A DNA stretch of 64,000 nt from Virgibacillus dokdonensis (GTDB lineage Bacteria; Bacillota; Bacilli; Bacillales; Amphibacillaceae), in contig NZ_LT745763.1 in assembly GCF_900166595.1 (NCBI RefSeq), positions 2,476,986 to 2,540,985 of the forward strand. The letters are read 5' to 3'. The position numbers and the translations under genes are program-made. Of this stretch, positions 26,247-35,515 are shown piece after piece (the first letter of the stretch is position 1; each line of letters begins with the position of its first letter). The notes under the pieces were generated by a model, which saw only the letters and a list, made by a program, of their open reading frames with translations, ran no database searches and was not told where the DNA came from.

Positions 26247-27551
26247 ATGGAAGCAGAAATAAAAAAACAGCAATCGATCCAAAGTAATCAGTTGCTAAAA
26301 TTAGAGTACGTATTAGGAATTGTTGCTATTATATCCGTTTTTATTTTAGGCAGCGTACTTCTAAAGACAGATATGTTATTTTTTAGACTACTCATTGGGG
26401 TGGGGCTTGGGTATACGTTAACACGTGCTTATACCGGTTTTGCTGGAAGCATTAATCGCGCTTATGCCACTGGTTCAACAAAATTGCTTCGAGCGATGGC
26501 ATTAATGTTTTTTGTTACTACGTTAGCAACGACTACATTTTTATTGTATTCTAACCCTACAAACTACGATTTATGGATTAACCCAATTAATGTTGGCTTA
26601 ATTGCAGGTGGATTGTTGTTCGGATTTGGCATGGCCTTCTCTTCATGCTGTGCATCAGGTGTGTTAACCGATTTAGCGACAGGTTTTCCTAGAGCACTAA
26701 TCACCCTTTTATTTTTTGGTATTGGCATTTTTATTGGATTTCCAATTCAGCATACGGCTAGTTGGGTTTCTGATTCATGGTTTTCTACCTCTATAGGGAG
26801 TCAATTGCAAGGCGGCGTATTCTTACCGGATCTTTTTAAATGGGATGGTCTAAACGGATATGTTGGAGCTATTTTACTTACTGCACTCTTCTGTGGAATA
26901 ACCGTCTATTTTGCCTATCGTTATGAAAGAAAAAGAAAGCAACAAAATCGATATATGGAACATGAAACAGAAAAATTACAAGAGCAACCGGATACATTTG
27001 ATAGTAAAGATTATAAGCTATTCAGCCAAGCAACTTACAACCGTGTTTTTATTAAACCATGGTCTCTGAAACAAGGAGCAATTGTAATTAGTGTATTATT
27101 CGTATTACTAATGGGCGTTACAAAAGCTGGCTGGGGAGCTTCTACTCCGTTTGGTATTTGGTTTGGAAAAATAGTAATGTTCTTAGGAGTTTCGCCAGAA
27201 TCCGTTGCTTCCTTTACCAAAATGTCAGCTGACCCGTTTGTATTGCCTTTCTTCGAGCATCCAGTATCTGTCCAAAACTTTGGTATCTTAGTAGGAACGG
27301 TTATCTATTTATTAACAGCTGGGAAAATGAAAACAATGTTTTTACAAGGTGCTCATATTCAAAAGAGAGAAGCAGCTCTATTTGCTTTAGGTGGGATTAC
27401 TATGGGACTTGGCACAAGACTTGCCAATGGATGTAATGTCGGAGCATTATTTACTCCAATTGCAAACTTCTCCCTATCAGGTTGGATATTCTTTATCTTT
27501 TTAGCATTAGGCGGTATTATCGGTAATATGCTAGCTAAACGTTTATTTTAA
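26247..27551 (+). CDS. YeeE/YedE family transporter (thiosulfate/sulfur uptake type)
   Basis: Membrane protein with two repeats of the YeeE/YedE (formerly DUF395) fold; members import thiosulfate or other reduced sulfur. The first repeat has FGFGMAFSSCCASGVLTDLA near residues 128-147 and the second has LGTRLANGCNVGALFTP near 388-404; these conserved cysteines are those used for sulfur relay in the family. About ten helices with a charged middle loop (RYERKRKQQNRYMEHETEKL). ATG with GGAAGGGG upstream. It precedes a CoA-disulfide reductase/rhodanese gene by 290 bases, which supports a sulfur role. Confidence 0.85.
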   Translation: MEAEIKKQQSIQSNQLLKLEYVLGIVAIISVFILGSVLLKTDMLFFRLLIGVGLGYTLTRAYTGFAGSINRAYATGSTKLLRAMALMFFVTTLATTTFLLYSNPTNYDLWINPINVGLIAGGLLFGFGMAFSSCCASGVLTDLATGFPRALITLLFFGIGIFIGFPIQHTASWVSDSWFSTSIGSQLQGGVFLPDLFKWDGLNGYVGAILLTALFCGITVYFAYRYERKRKQQNRYMEHETEKLQEQPDTFDSKDYKLFSQATYNRVFIKPWSLKQGAIVISVLFVLLMGVTKAGWGASTPFGIWFGKIVMFLGVSPESVASFTKMSADPFVLPFFEHPVSVQNFGILVGTVIYLLTAGKMKTMFLQGAHIQKREAALFALGGITMGLGTRLANGCNVGALFTPIANFSLSGWIFFIFLALGGIIGNMLAKRLF

Positions 27552-27707
27552 TCATCCATTTTTTGAAGGAGCCTATGTTTTTACTTGGCTATCGCCCAAG
27601 CTTTTATATTAAAAGCTTAAAACAATAAATCCAAAGATCTATACTTCATGTAGTACTAAAAAATTAGTATTTGTGAGCAAAATTTAAATTTTTATAACGA
27701 CACAGAA

Positions 27708-27754
27708 ATTACCGATACGGGTATATGTACAAAAAGTAATTTTTTTGGTATGAT
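27708..27754 (+). promoter_or_regulatory. Extended -10 promoter and candidate operator before cdr
   Basis: TGG-TATGAT at 27746-27754 is an extended -10. About 20 bases upstream, ATTACCGATACGGGTAT (27708-27724) has TACC and GGTA arms and the look of a CsoR/CstR-family operator, placed over the -35 region. Persulfide-responsive control is inferred from this pattern and the genes served, not shown. Confidence 0.45.
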
Positions 27755-27840
27755 TGCTTTAGACTTAAATGTTATCTAATTCACAAATAAAAGTAGTATT
27801 TGAATAATGCATTGTACTATGTGTAAAAAGGAGAATGAAC

Positions 27841-29535
27841 ATGAATAAAAAAATTGTTGTTATCGGCGGTGTTGCCGGTGGCGCTTCAGCTGCAGCAAGA
27901 GCAAGAAGATTAGACGAACACGCTGAAGTGATTATGTTTGAGCGAGGCCCTCATGTGTCCTTTTCAAACTGTGCATTGCCATTTCACTTAAGTGGCATTG
28001 TTGAAAATAGCGATGATCTTGTACTAATGAACCCAGTCCAATTCAAAAAACAATACAATATCGAGGCACGTGTAAATAGTGACGTGATTTCTATTAATCG
28101 TAGAAATAAAACGATTACAGTGAAAAATGTGCTAACTGGAGAAAGTTACGATGAGAGTTATGATAAACTCGTCCTCTCTCCTGGAGCAAACCCTATTGTT
28201 CCGTCTATACCTGGAACAGAAATGGACCATGTATTTACCGTACGAAACGTAGTTGATATTGCTAAATTAGATGCATATGTCAAACAAGATACCGTAAAGC
28301 AAGTAGCTGTCATTGGTGGTGGATTTATTGGTATCGAAGTTGCAGAAAATCTTCGCTTAGCTGGATTGGACGTATCGTTAATTGAATTCAGTAATCAAGT
28401 TATGGCTCCTTTCGATTACGATATGGCGCAAATCTTGCATAAAGAAATGATCGATCAAGGTGTGAACTTAGTTGTAGATGATGGCTTAGCAAAAATAGAA
28501 ACAAATGAAATTGAACTGCAATCTGGTAAAAAACTAGCAGCAGACGCTGTCGTGCTTGCTATTGGTGTGAAACCAGAAACTACTTTAGCAGAGCAAGCTG
28601 GGCTTGAAATCGGACAAACTAGCGGCATTAAAGTAGATCATAATTACGTCACAAACGATTCTGATATATATGCAGTTGGAGATGCCATTGAGGTGTATCA
28701 TAAACAGACCCACAAGCCTACTAGACTAGCTCTAGCAGGACCTGCGCAACGTCAAGCTCGAGCTGCTGCTGATCATATGAACCGAATTCCACATCGCAAC
28801 ACGGGAGTCATTGGTTCTTCTTGTATCCATGTGTTCGATTTAAATGCTGCGGCTACTGGGTTAAATGAAAAAGAAGCTAAAAATGCGGGTATTTCTTATG
28901 ATTTTGTTTATATTATTCCAAATGATAAAGTTGGCTTAATGCCGGAAAGTCATCCAATTCATTTTAAATTAATTTATGAATATCCAACAGGAAAAATACT
29001 CGGTGCCCAAGCCATTGGCAAAGGCAACGTTGATAAACGCGTCGACGTCATTGCGACGATGATTACGATGGGTGGAACATTAGAAGATTTAAAAGAGTTG
29101 GAGCTTTGTTATTCTCCAATGTTCGGAACAGCGAAAGATGTTGTTAACTTTGCAGCATTAGTTGCGCTCAATCGTTTAAACGGCGAATTCAAGCAAGTTC
29201 CGGTAACAAAAGTACGTGAATTAGTAGAAAATAACGCTTTTATTATGGACGCTAGAGAAAAACATGAATACGAACGCGGTCATTTGAAAAATGCAGTGAA
29301 CATACCTTTAAGCGAATTTAGAGATCGACTAGATGAAATCCCACAAAACGAGCCTGTATACGTGCACTGTCGTTCTGCACAGCGTAGCTATAATGCAGTG
29401 ATGGCATTACAGCACTTGGGCTATACAAATGTGTATAATATATCAGGATCTTTTCTAGGAATCTGCTTATATGAGTATTATAATGACCAAGTAACTGGAA
29501 GAGAAAAAATCGTCACTGCGTATAACTTTAAGTAA
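27841..29535 (+). CDS. cdr: CoA-disulfide reductase with C-terminal rhodanese domain
   Basis: FAD-dependent reductase that uses NAD(P)H to reduce CoA disulfide or CoA persulfide. The FAD motif GGVAGG (9-14), the redox-active single cysteine C44 in SFSNCALPF, the NAD(P)H motif VIGGGFIGIEVAE near 160 and the dimerisation domain are followed from about residue 455 by a rhodanese domain with its active C510 in VHCRSAQR. This is the CoADR-RHD type. The start is the ATG at 27841, seven bases after AAAAGGAG; an ATG two codons earlier is too close. The next permease gene begins 12 bases after its stop. Confidence 0.93.
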   Translation: MNKKIVVIGGVAGGASAAARARRLDEHAEVIMFERGPHVSFSNCALPFHLSGIVENSDDLVLMNPVQFKKQYNIEARVNSDVISINRRNKTITVKNVLTGESYDESYDKLVLSPGANPIVPSIPGTEMDHVFTVRNVVDIAKLDAYVKQDTVKQVAVIGGGFIGIEVAENLRLAGLDVSLIEFSNQVMAPFDYDMAQILHKEMIDQGVNLVVDDGLAKIETNEIELQSGKKLAADAVVLAIGVKPETTLAEQAGLEIGQTSGIKVDHNYVTNDSDIYAVGDAIEVYHKQTHKPTRLALAGPAQRQARAAADHMNRIPHRNTGVIGSSCIHVFDLNAAATGLNEKEAKNAGISYDFVYIIPNDKVGLMPESHPIHFKLIYEYPTGKILGAQAIGKGNVDKRVDVIATMITMGGTLEDLKELELCYSPMFGTAKDVVNFAALVALNRLNGEFKQVPVTKVRELVENNAFIMDAREKHEYERGHLKNAVNIPLSEFRDRLDEIPQNEPVYVHCRSAQRSYNAVMALQHLGYTNVYNISGSFLGICLYEYYNDQVTGREKIVTAYNFK

Positions 29536-29547
29536 CGATAAAACGTT

Positions 29548-30870
29548 ATGAAAACGACATTAAATCGCTTTGATATATTAAGCTTAGTATTAGGTTCTAT
29601 TATCGGCTGGGGAGCATTTACGCTTCCCGGCATTAAATTTCTTCCAGAGTCTGGCGTTATTAATGCAACGATTGGTTTACTGTTAGGCGGATTTGCCATT
29701 ATTTTCATTCAAAAGGGTTATCATATTATGATGCAGCAACACGCTGAAGATGGAGGCGGCTTTTCTTATACGTTTAAAAACCTAGGGAAAATGCATGGCT
29801 TTATTGTTGGCTGGTCTTTAATCCTTTGTTATTTAAGCATCGTCCCTTTGAATGCCACAGCTTTTGTTTTAATTGTTAAAATATTATTTGGAACGAACGT
29901 AGAATGGTTCTATCTTTACGATATTGCTGGGTACCCTGTATATTTATCGGAAGTACTAATAGCAAGCATCGTACTTATATTATTTGCCATTCTAAATATC
30001 AGAGGCTTACGGAAAAGCTCCAATGTTCAAAACGTAATGGTATTATTTTTAATCATTAATATTGTCATTGTTTTTATTGCCATGCTTTTTGATACTGGTT
30101 CAGCTACTATTTCCACGAATTATATAAAAAACTATACGTTTAACCTTTCAGAAATAGCCAAAGTCGTTGCCATCATTCCGTTTCTATTTGTGGGATTTGA
30201 TATTATTCCTCAAGTAGCAACTCAGTTAAAATTCAAACCTGAAAAAGCGACATGGATAGCCATTCTTTCCGTTTTTTCTGGAGTAGTTGCGTACAGTATA
30301 TTAACAATTGTAACTGCCCTTGCATTTTCTCCTGATCAAGCAAAACAATTAGATTGGGCCCTTGGCGAAGCAGTTTTAACCCATGTTGGAAGCATCGGAT
30401 TTCTGTTATTGATTATTGCCCTAATGACTGCTGTATCTGGAGGAATTAATGGATTCATGATTAGTAGCAGCCGATTACTAGCTTCGTTATCCGTTTATAA
30501 GCTATGTCACCCTAAATATAAGAAACTGACCCGTAACGCCGTACCAGTAAATAGTGTTCTATTTGTCACTGCAATCAGTCTGCTTGCTCCTTGGTTTGGC
30601 AGAGAAGTGATTATTTACATTGTCGATATGTCATCATTTTTAGCTTCTATTGCGTATTTCTACGTATGCTTGATTAGTTATAAGTATACGACAACAAAAT
30701 GGGATCAATGGCTAACGTTCATAGGAATTATTATAAGTATTAGTTTTATTTTACTTTTAATTCTCCCACAATCACCTGGGAAACTAAGTACACCTTCTCT
30801 CATTTTTATGGGATTATGGGGGATCATTGGATTCTTTTATTATCGTAGCTATACAAAAAAACATGCATAA
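29548..30870 (+). CDS. APC-superfamily amino acid permease
   Basis: Twelve-helix membrane carrier. The opening ILSLVLGSIIGWGAFTLPG is the helix 1 substrate motif (GSIIGWG), and AEDGGGFSYTFKNLGKMHGFIVGW and IIPFLFVGFDIIPQVATQL are the matching helix 3 and helix 6 regions. With only 12 bases between it and the CoA-disulfide reductase, it is almost certainly cotranscribed, which hints at a sulfur-containing amino acid as cargo; sequence alone does not prove it. A terminator follows directly. Confidence 0.8.
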   Translation: MKTTLNRFDILSLVLGSIIGWGAFTLPGIKFLPESGVINATIGLLLGGFAIIFIQKGYHIMMQQHAEDGGGFSYTFKNLGKMHGFIVGWSLILCYLSIVPLNATAFVLIVKILFGTNVEWFYLYDIAGYPVYLSEVLIASIVLILFAILNIRGLRKSSNVQNVMVLFLIINIVIVFIAMLFDTGSATISTNYIKNYTFNLSEIAKVVAIIPFLFVGFDIIPQVATQLKFKPEKATWIAILSVFSGVVAYSILTIVTALAFSPDQAKQLDWALGEAVLTHVGSIGFLLLIIALMTAVSGGINGFMISSSRLLASLSVYKLCHPKYKKLTRNAVPVNSVLFVTAISLLAPWFGREVIIYIVDMSSFLASIAYFYVCLISYKYTTTKWDQWLTFIGIIISISFILLLILPQSPGKLSTPSLIFMGLWGIIGFFYYRSYTKKHA

Positions 30871-30900
30871 ACAACACCAGATAAATAGCTGGTGTTGTTT
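30869..30900 (+). terminator. Intrinsic terminator of the sulfur module
   Basis: AAACAACACCAG (30869-30880) pairs with CTGGTGTTGTTT (30889-30900), overlapping the permease stop codon. Confidence 0.88.
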
Positions 30901-31012
30901 ATATTTATTAGCTATCCCGTTTTGGGGATTTCTTTCCGTATACTCATAAAGCTAGGTTGCTATGTTTAAAAAATTGTTCCAAACTGCGCTAGAATATGAT
31001 TTTAAAGTTTCC

Positions 31013-32062
31013 CTAAGGTTCAATCAATATTTTCACTTGCGCTTTTTCTTGAAGAAGAGATTCAAACCCTTCCTCCACGATGTTATCTAATGTAATTTTT
31101 TTCGTTATTAAATCGCTTACATCAAGCTTGCCGTCAGCTATTAACTCAATCACTGTCGGGAAGATATTGCGATAACCGATCGATCCGACTAAATGTAGTT
31201 CTTTAAAAACAAAGCTATTAGCATCCAATTCCGGTTTGGATTCCCATAAACTTTCAATAACAATTTCTCCGCCCATTTTCGTGCTGTTGACAGCTTGTTC
31301 TAATACTACCGGAACGCCTGTAGCCTCAAAGCTAACATCTGCGCCTTCTCCATTGGTTTGCTTCATAATGTCTTCGGCAACATTTGTCTCTGCTGGATGA
31401 ATAGCCACTGCCCCTAGCTTAGTAGCAACTTTTCTTCGCTCTTCTGATAATTCAATCGCAAATACCTTTTTTGCTCCAGCTAGAAAGCTTGCTTGTATTG
31501 TTAATAACCCTATTGGACCTGCTCCAAAAACAGCCACTGTATCACCTACTTTTAAGTGACTAAGTTTTACTGCATGCATGGCAACTGCTGTAGGTTCAAC
31601 CAAAGCAGCTAACTCATAGCTCATATGTTCAGGAATTTTATGGATCATGTTCTCCGAAACAACGGTATACTCAGAAAAGCCTCCACCAACACCAGACAAA
31701 CCAAAGGCTGCATTGACTTCACAAAGATTGTAACGACCTTGACGACAAGCTTTACATTTCCCACAAGTGATCATCGGCTCCACCGTAACTCGATCACCTA
31801 CCGTTACTTGCGTAACATCTTTTCCAACTTCTACTACCTCTCCAGCGAATTCATGTCCCATAATAACGGGTGCCGTTTTTTTTGTTAACGGATGAGGATC
31901 CTCCGTCGGGATTATAATTGGTCCAGCAACATATTCATGGAGATCACTTCCACAAATACCAGCCCAAGCTACCTTAATTTTCACTTCCCCTGCATGAACT
32001 GTTGGTTCATTAACTTCTTCAACACGAATATCCTTCTTTGCATACCAAATTGCTGCTTTCAT
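31013..32062 (-). CDS. bdhA: Zinc alcohol dehydrogenase, 2,3-butanediol dehydrogenase-like
   Basis: Medium-chain NAD-dependent dehydrogenase. Catalytic zinc ligands are seen in AGICGSDLHEY, MGHEFAGEVVEVG and the VEP motif near residue 150. The structural-zinc cysteines CGKCKACRQGRYNLC are complete, whereas Bacillus subtilis BdhA lacks most of them. The Rossmann motif VAVFGAGPIGLL is near 172. Residues around GPIIIPTEDPHPLTKKTAPV match butanediol dehydrogenases. The start is the ATG at 32062, eight bases after AGGAG. Acetoin/2,3-butanediol is the best guess; other sec-alcohols or polyols are possible. Confidence 0.78.
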   Translation of the reverse strand: MKAAIWYAKKDIRVEEVNEPTVHAGEVKIKVAWAGICGSDLHEYVAGPIIIPTEDPHPLTKKTAPVIMGHEFAGEVVEVGKDVTQVTVGDRVTVEPMITCGKCKACRQGRYNLCEVNAAFGLSGVGGGFSEYTVVSENMIHKIPEHMSYELAALVEPTAVAMHAVKLSHLKVGDTVAVFGAGPIGLLTIQASFLAGAKKVFAIELSEERRKVATKLGAVAIHPAETNVAEDIMKQTNGEGADVSFEATGVPVVLEQAVNSTKMGGEIVIESLWESKPELDANSFVFKELHLVGSIGYRNIFPTVIELIADGKLDVSDLITKKITLDNIVEEGFESLLQEKAQVKILIEP

Positions 32063-32440
32063 TGCCTTCACTCCTGTCGAATAGTTTTATAAAAGCATTG
32101 TTCACTCTATATAAGCATAGCATTAGAGTTAAGCCATTTTTGTATATATTTAGCAATTTTCTATGACATTTTATTTATTCGATCAATTTCACAAGGACTT
32201 TAGGATCACTCAAATACCATCACATATCGAAATTGTTCTACATCTTTAAGCTTTTGATGTCAGCAGCTTGTATAGCTGTGAACTTGATAACGCACCTTTT
32301 AACCTCCAAAAACTCCTTTCAAAATTACTTCTTGAACTTCATACTATGTTCCGTTATACTTTGGTTAATATTTTTGAATTTTTCATCATTTTTTAGAAAC
32401 TGCTTGTTTCACCATAACAATTAGATGAGGAGTTGGGTTT
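32063..32440. other. Divergent intergenic region, no gene recognised
   Basis: About 380 AT-rich bases between bdhA and fmdA. GAGGAG lies about ten bases before the fmdA ATG. No convincing promoter pair, repeat copy or RNA was identified. Confidence 0.5.
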
Positions 32441-33613
32441 ATGGAAACGTTATTCAAGGTTGATTTGAACAAGCCAATGGATAAACAAGACATACCTGGA
32501 CATAATCGTTGGCACCCTGATATACCTGCTGCATTTGCAGTAAATCCAGGGGAATCCTTTCGTATGGAGTGTTTGGAATGGACCGATGGACAAATTAAAA
32601 ATAATGATGACCCCTCTGATATACGTAAAGTTAATTTAGAGCGTGTACATGTACTAAGTGGACCAGTATATGTAAATGGTGTGGAGCCCGGTGACTTGCT
32701 GGTCGTTGACATTCTTGATATTGGCACTTTCGGAGAGCAGCCATGGGGCTTTAACGGCATTTTTGCAAAAGAAAATGGCGGGAGCTTCTTAACCGACTAT
32801 TATCCACAAGCCGCAAAATCTATTTGGGACTTTCACGGTATTTACACTACTTCAAGACATATACCTAATGTCAAATTTGCAGGATTAATTCATCCTGGGC
32901 TCATGGGTGTAGCTCCCTCTCAAGAACTTTTAAACGAATGGAATAGACGGGAAAAAGAATTAATTGCTTCTAATCCAGAACGAGTCCCTCCACTTGCTAA
33001 TCCACCAACAGAAGAAAGTGTTGTTTTAGGTAATGTAACTGGTTCTAACTTCGACCGAATAGCCAAGGAAGGGGCTAGAACTGTTCCTCCTCGCGAGAAT
33101 GGTGGCAATTGCGATATAAAAGACCTGTCTAAAGGTTCTCGTGTATATTTTCCAGTATTTGTTGAAGGGGCGAAATTATCTGTAGGAGACCTCCACTTCT
33201 CACAAGGTGACGGGGAAATCACCTTTTGTGGTGGAATAGAAATGTCTGGGTGGATTGAATTACGTGTGGATGTTATCAAAGGTGGTATGGCGAAATATCA
33301 AATAAAAACAAACCCTGTCTATCAACCAGGTCCAGTAAACCCACATTATAACGAATATATTGTCTTCCAAGGCGTATCCGTTGAGCCAAACGGAAAACAA
33401 ACTTACTTAGATCCCAATGTCGCCTACCGCAACGCATGTTTAAATGCCATTGATTTTCTAAAGACGCAAGGATACACTGGAGAACAAGCCTATATGCTTT
33501 TATCTGCTGCACCAGTACAAGGGCATTTAGCAGGAGTTGTTGACATACCTAATACTTGCGCAACAGTTGGCATACCAAAAGAAATATTTACGAAGAATAT
33601 CTTACCATTGTAA
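32441..33613 (+). CDS. fmdA: Formamidase (acetamidase/formamidase family)
   Basis: Hydrolyses formamide to formate and ammonia. The 390-residue sequence is colinear with FmdA-type formamidases: HNRWHPDIPAAFAVNPGE at the start, LSGPVYVNGVEPGDLLVV, the PWGFNGIFAKENGG block, GLIHPGLMGVAP, and the acidic pocket GDLHFSQGDGEI with CGGIEMSGW. The closing AAPVQGHLAGVVDIPNTCATVGIP is also standard. It is followed after 13 bases by fmdB on the same strand. Likely part of nitrogen scavenging; no regulator site was recognised. Confidence 0.92.
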   Translation: METLFKVDLNKPMDKQDIPGHNRWHPDIPAAFAVNPGESFRMECLEWTDGQIKNNDDPSDIRKVNLERVHVLSGPVYVNGVEPGDLLVVDILDIGTFGEQPWGFNGIFAKENGGSFLTDYYPQAAKSIWDFHGIYTTSRHIPNVKFAGLIHPGLMGVAPSQELLNEWNRREKELIASNPERVPPLANPPTEESVVLGNVTGSNFDRIAKEGARTVPPRENGGNCDIKDLSKGSRVYFPVFVEGAKLSVGDLHFSQGDGEITFCGGIEMSGWIELRVDVIKGGMAKYQIKTNPVYQPGPVNPHYNEYIVFQGVSVEPNGKQTYLDPNVAYRNACLNAIDFLKTQGYTGEQAYMLLSAAPVQGHLAGVVDIPNTCATVGIPKEIFTKNILPL

Positions 33614-33626
33614 CGGAGGTGGACTC

Positions 33627-33893
33627 ATGGCCACTTATACTTTTAACTGCCAATTATGTGGTGAATTTTCAGTGTGGCATCAAAGTATAAAAGGTAATAA
33701 ACAAATAACGACCTGCCCAACTTGTCATGCTGCTTCCAAGCGGGTATTTAAACCACCCATTATCTTTCAAATGGACCAAACCGTAAAGAAACAAATTGAA
33801 CGCGGAATGAAACCACAATTGATCAAAAAACAGCATTTGCCCTCAACACCTATTGGATCAAAAACGAAAACAAAGCGACCTTGGCAGGTTTGA
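33627..33893 (+). CDS. fmdB: FmdB-type zinc ribbon protein, 88 aa
   Basis: Small protein with two CxxC knuckles (CQLCGEF and CPTCHAAS) forming the FmdB/CxxC regulatory zinc ribbon, then a basic tail (KTKTKRPWQV). It is thought to act as a regulator or assembly helper of the neighbouring formamidase; the function is not established. The ATG at 33627 follows GGAGGTGG; an open frame running further upstream overlaps fmdA and was rejected. A terminator follows 20 bases on. Confidence 0.88.
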   Translation: MATYTFNCQLCGEFSVWHQSIKGNKQITTCPTCHAASKRVFKPPIIFQMDQTVKKQIERGMKPQLIKKQHLPSTPIGSKTKTKRPWQV

Positions 33894-33912
33894 ATCCATT
33901 TTGAATACGCGG

Positions 33913-33937
33913 GGGCTGGAATATGCAGCCCTTTTTC
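33913..33937 (+). terminator. Terminator of fmdAB
   Basis: GGGCTG (33913-33918) pairs with CAGCCC (33926-33931), then TTTTTCTT. Confidence 0.8.
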
Positions 33938-33948
33938 TTACTACCAAT

Positions 33949-34088
33949 TTACGGTTTGTATTTCTGCCCATACCATTCTGCCTCAGCAACTCCAAATTTC
34001 TGCCTAAATTTATCCATGTACTTGTATAAATAGTAACTTCTTATTGCGACACTGTTAAAATATAAAAATAATAAACATGCGAAACATA
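33949..34088 (-). pseudogene. C-terminal remnant of the LXG-associated membrane-protein family
   Basis: About 45 codons nearly identical to the C-terminus of the intact 274-aa paralog at 35516-36340 (CFACLLFLYFNSVAIRSYYL, then a K/R-rich RFRQKFGV tail ending in KYKP). The nucleotide match covers about 140 bases and ends abruptly at 34088 in GCGAAACATA; beyond that the frame has no resemblance. It has no start of its own, so it is a relic left by a deletion or recombination. Confidence 0.8.
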
Positions 34089-34207
34089 AATCGTCATAAA
34101 TAAAAGATAACCATAAAAACTTACGTTCGTTTCCCATGTTCAATTTTATAAATTATGTGATTTTTTAATAAAATAAAGTATAAAGTTTCTTCTCCTGCAC
34201 AAAGTTT

Positions 34208-34741
34208 CTATAATTCAATTTCTTTATTTTGAAACGCCCTTAAAACCTGCAATCTCCTAAATGGTCTATTTAAAAAAATCATAAATAATGGGATGCTCCC
34301 TAAAGATCCGATTATTAGAAATTGTATTTGGTTAAATATACAAAATAACGCAAAACCAATTACAACTACGAACAAACAAATTCCACCACCTAAATTCAAT
34401 TCAAGGTAATATTGTTCTTCACCTTTTCTAGCGTATTCTTTCATACTCTCTTGGTCTAAAAAAATGCCTTTCCCAGTGGTTTGAATATAGTAACGGCTAT
34501 ATAGATATTTGGCCACAAAGTAACAAACGAAGTTAGATATAATAAGTAAAATAATATTTAATAGAAATCCTTTATATGGCTGATAAATTTGGTTTAACAA
34601 TCCAGAACTATTAATAATTATTATAAACAGTAAAATGTATAAAAAAGAGGACTTCTCTCTATGTGCATACCTATAAAGTTTGTTCTGTTTACTATCATAA
34701 AACATTGTATAAATTTCTTTTTCTCTGTAGATCGGAATCAA
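34208..34741 (-). CDS. 177-aa membrane protein in the immunity-type array
   Basis: Unrecognised family. A TTG start at 34741 with AGGAGTG nine bases upstream is preferred to an ATG 29 codons earlier that lacks a ribosome binding site. The protein opens MIPIYREKEIYTMFYDSKQN, followed by three or four hydrophobic helices (SFLYILLFIIIINSSG; GFLLNIILLIISNFVCYFVA; GGICLFVVVIGFALF; FLIIGSLGSIPLFMIFL) and a basic end. The short N-terminal strand region and helix cluster recall the DUF443 type used as immunity to the T7SS toxin TspA in Staphylococcus, but that is only a likeness. It sits between an N-terminal and a C-terminal fragment of a different paralog. Confidence 0.65.
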   Translation of the reverse strand: MIPIYREKEIYTMFYDSKQNKLYRYAHREKSSFLYILLFIIIINSSGLLNQIYQPYKGFLLNIILLIISNFVCYFVAKYLYSRYYIQTTGKGIFLDQESMKEYARKGEEQYYLELNLGGGICLFVVVIGFALFCIFNQIQFLIIGSLGSIPLFMIFLNRPFRRLQVLRAFQNKEIEL

Positions 34742-34914
34742 CCTAATTCTCACTCCTATAACAACATGTATACGCCTATTATAGCGGTTTAAACAACGAC
34801 TGCTTAAAGCAGGTGGATTTATAAACATCGACGAATAAAGTCGTTTCCCAGACTATAATGCTGTTAAAAGACTTTAAGCTGAAGCATCCTCAAAGCTAGA
34901 ATAAATTCATTTTT

Positions 34915-35385
34915 CTACCCTAAATATTTCGTTCTTACTGCCTTATTGAAATAGTCTTTTAGCCTCTCATTTGATATATATTTCTTTTAAACTGTAAGCT
35001 GAATTTTCATGAATAAAAGTAGAAATATAGTCAAAAATGTATTGTATACAAAAAAACTTTTAATATTATCTTTCTTTCTATATACTAATGTACCAATCAC
35101 TACTGTTAGTATTAAAATAGACTGAATGTGCATATACCAGATATTATCAAATATAGTGATAAAATTTTTATTTTGATCTAATGGTATTGTAACTTGATTC
35201 ATAATATTACTTATATAGATACTAGCCCCATACAAAGCATATGAAGCTAATCCAATACAAAACACCATGAATATGAATGCCTTTAATAAATTAAATCCCT
35301 TAATCGTATTAATTGAATTCTTTGCAAAACTCTCACTAACAGTTTCTTCTACTTGAGAAAATGATCCATTAAATACGCTTTTCAT
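34915..35385 (-). pseudogene. Shortened paralog of the LXG-associated membrane protein, internal stop
   Basis: The first 132 codons match the N-terminus of the 274-aa paralog (MKSVFNGSFSQVEETVSESF against MKSIFTGSFSQVEEAISENF), including two membrane helices, and even the ribosome binding region is alike. The frame stops at a TAA (34987-34989), but the same frame continues for 23 codons (KKYISNERLKDYFNKA, then VRTKYLG) to a TAG at 34915, resembling the C-terminal tail of the family. The middle helices are missing. It may still yield a 132-aa product, but it is best read as a deleted, stop-interrupted copy. Confidence 0.65.
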
Positions 35386-35515
35386 CCTTTCACCCTTTTC
35401 ATAACCACCTAGGAAAACTTCCGATTAAAGAAAAATAAGGTGTAAACAGGTTTATTAGAAAAATACATGTATTGCAAAAGTTTATTACCATTCTCATTTT
35501 TAGTGTTCATGATAT

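Noticed and set aside
34742..34828. Upstream 29-codon extension of the 177-aa membrane protein gene
   Set aside because: No ribosome binding site before the ATG, whereas the TTG at 34741 has AGGAGTG at good spacing; the extension is polar and unrelated.
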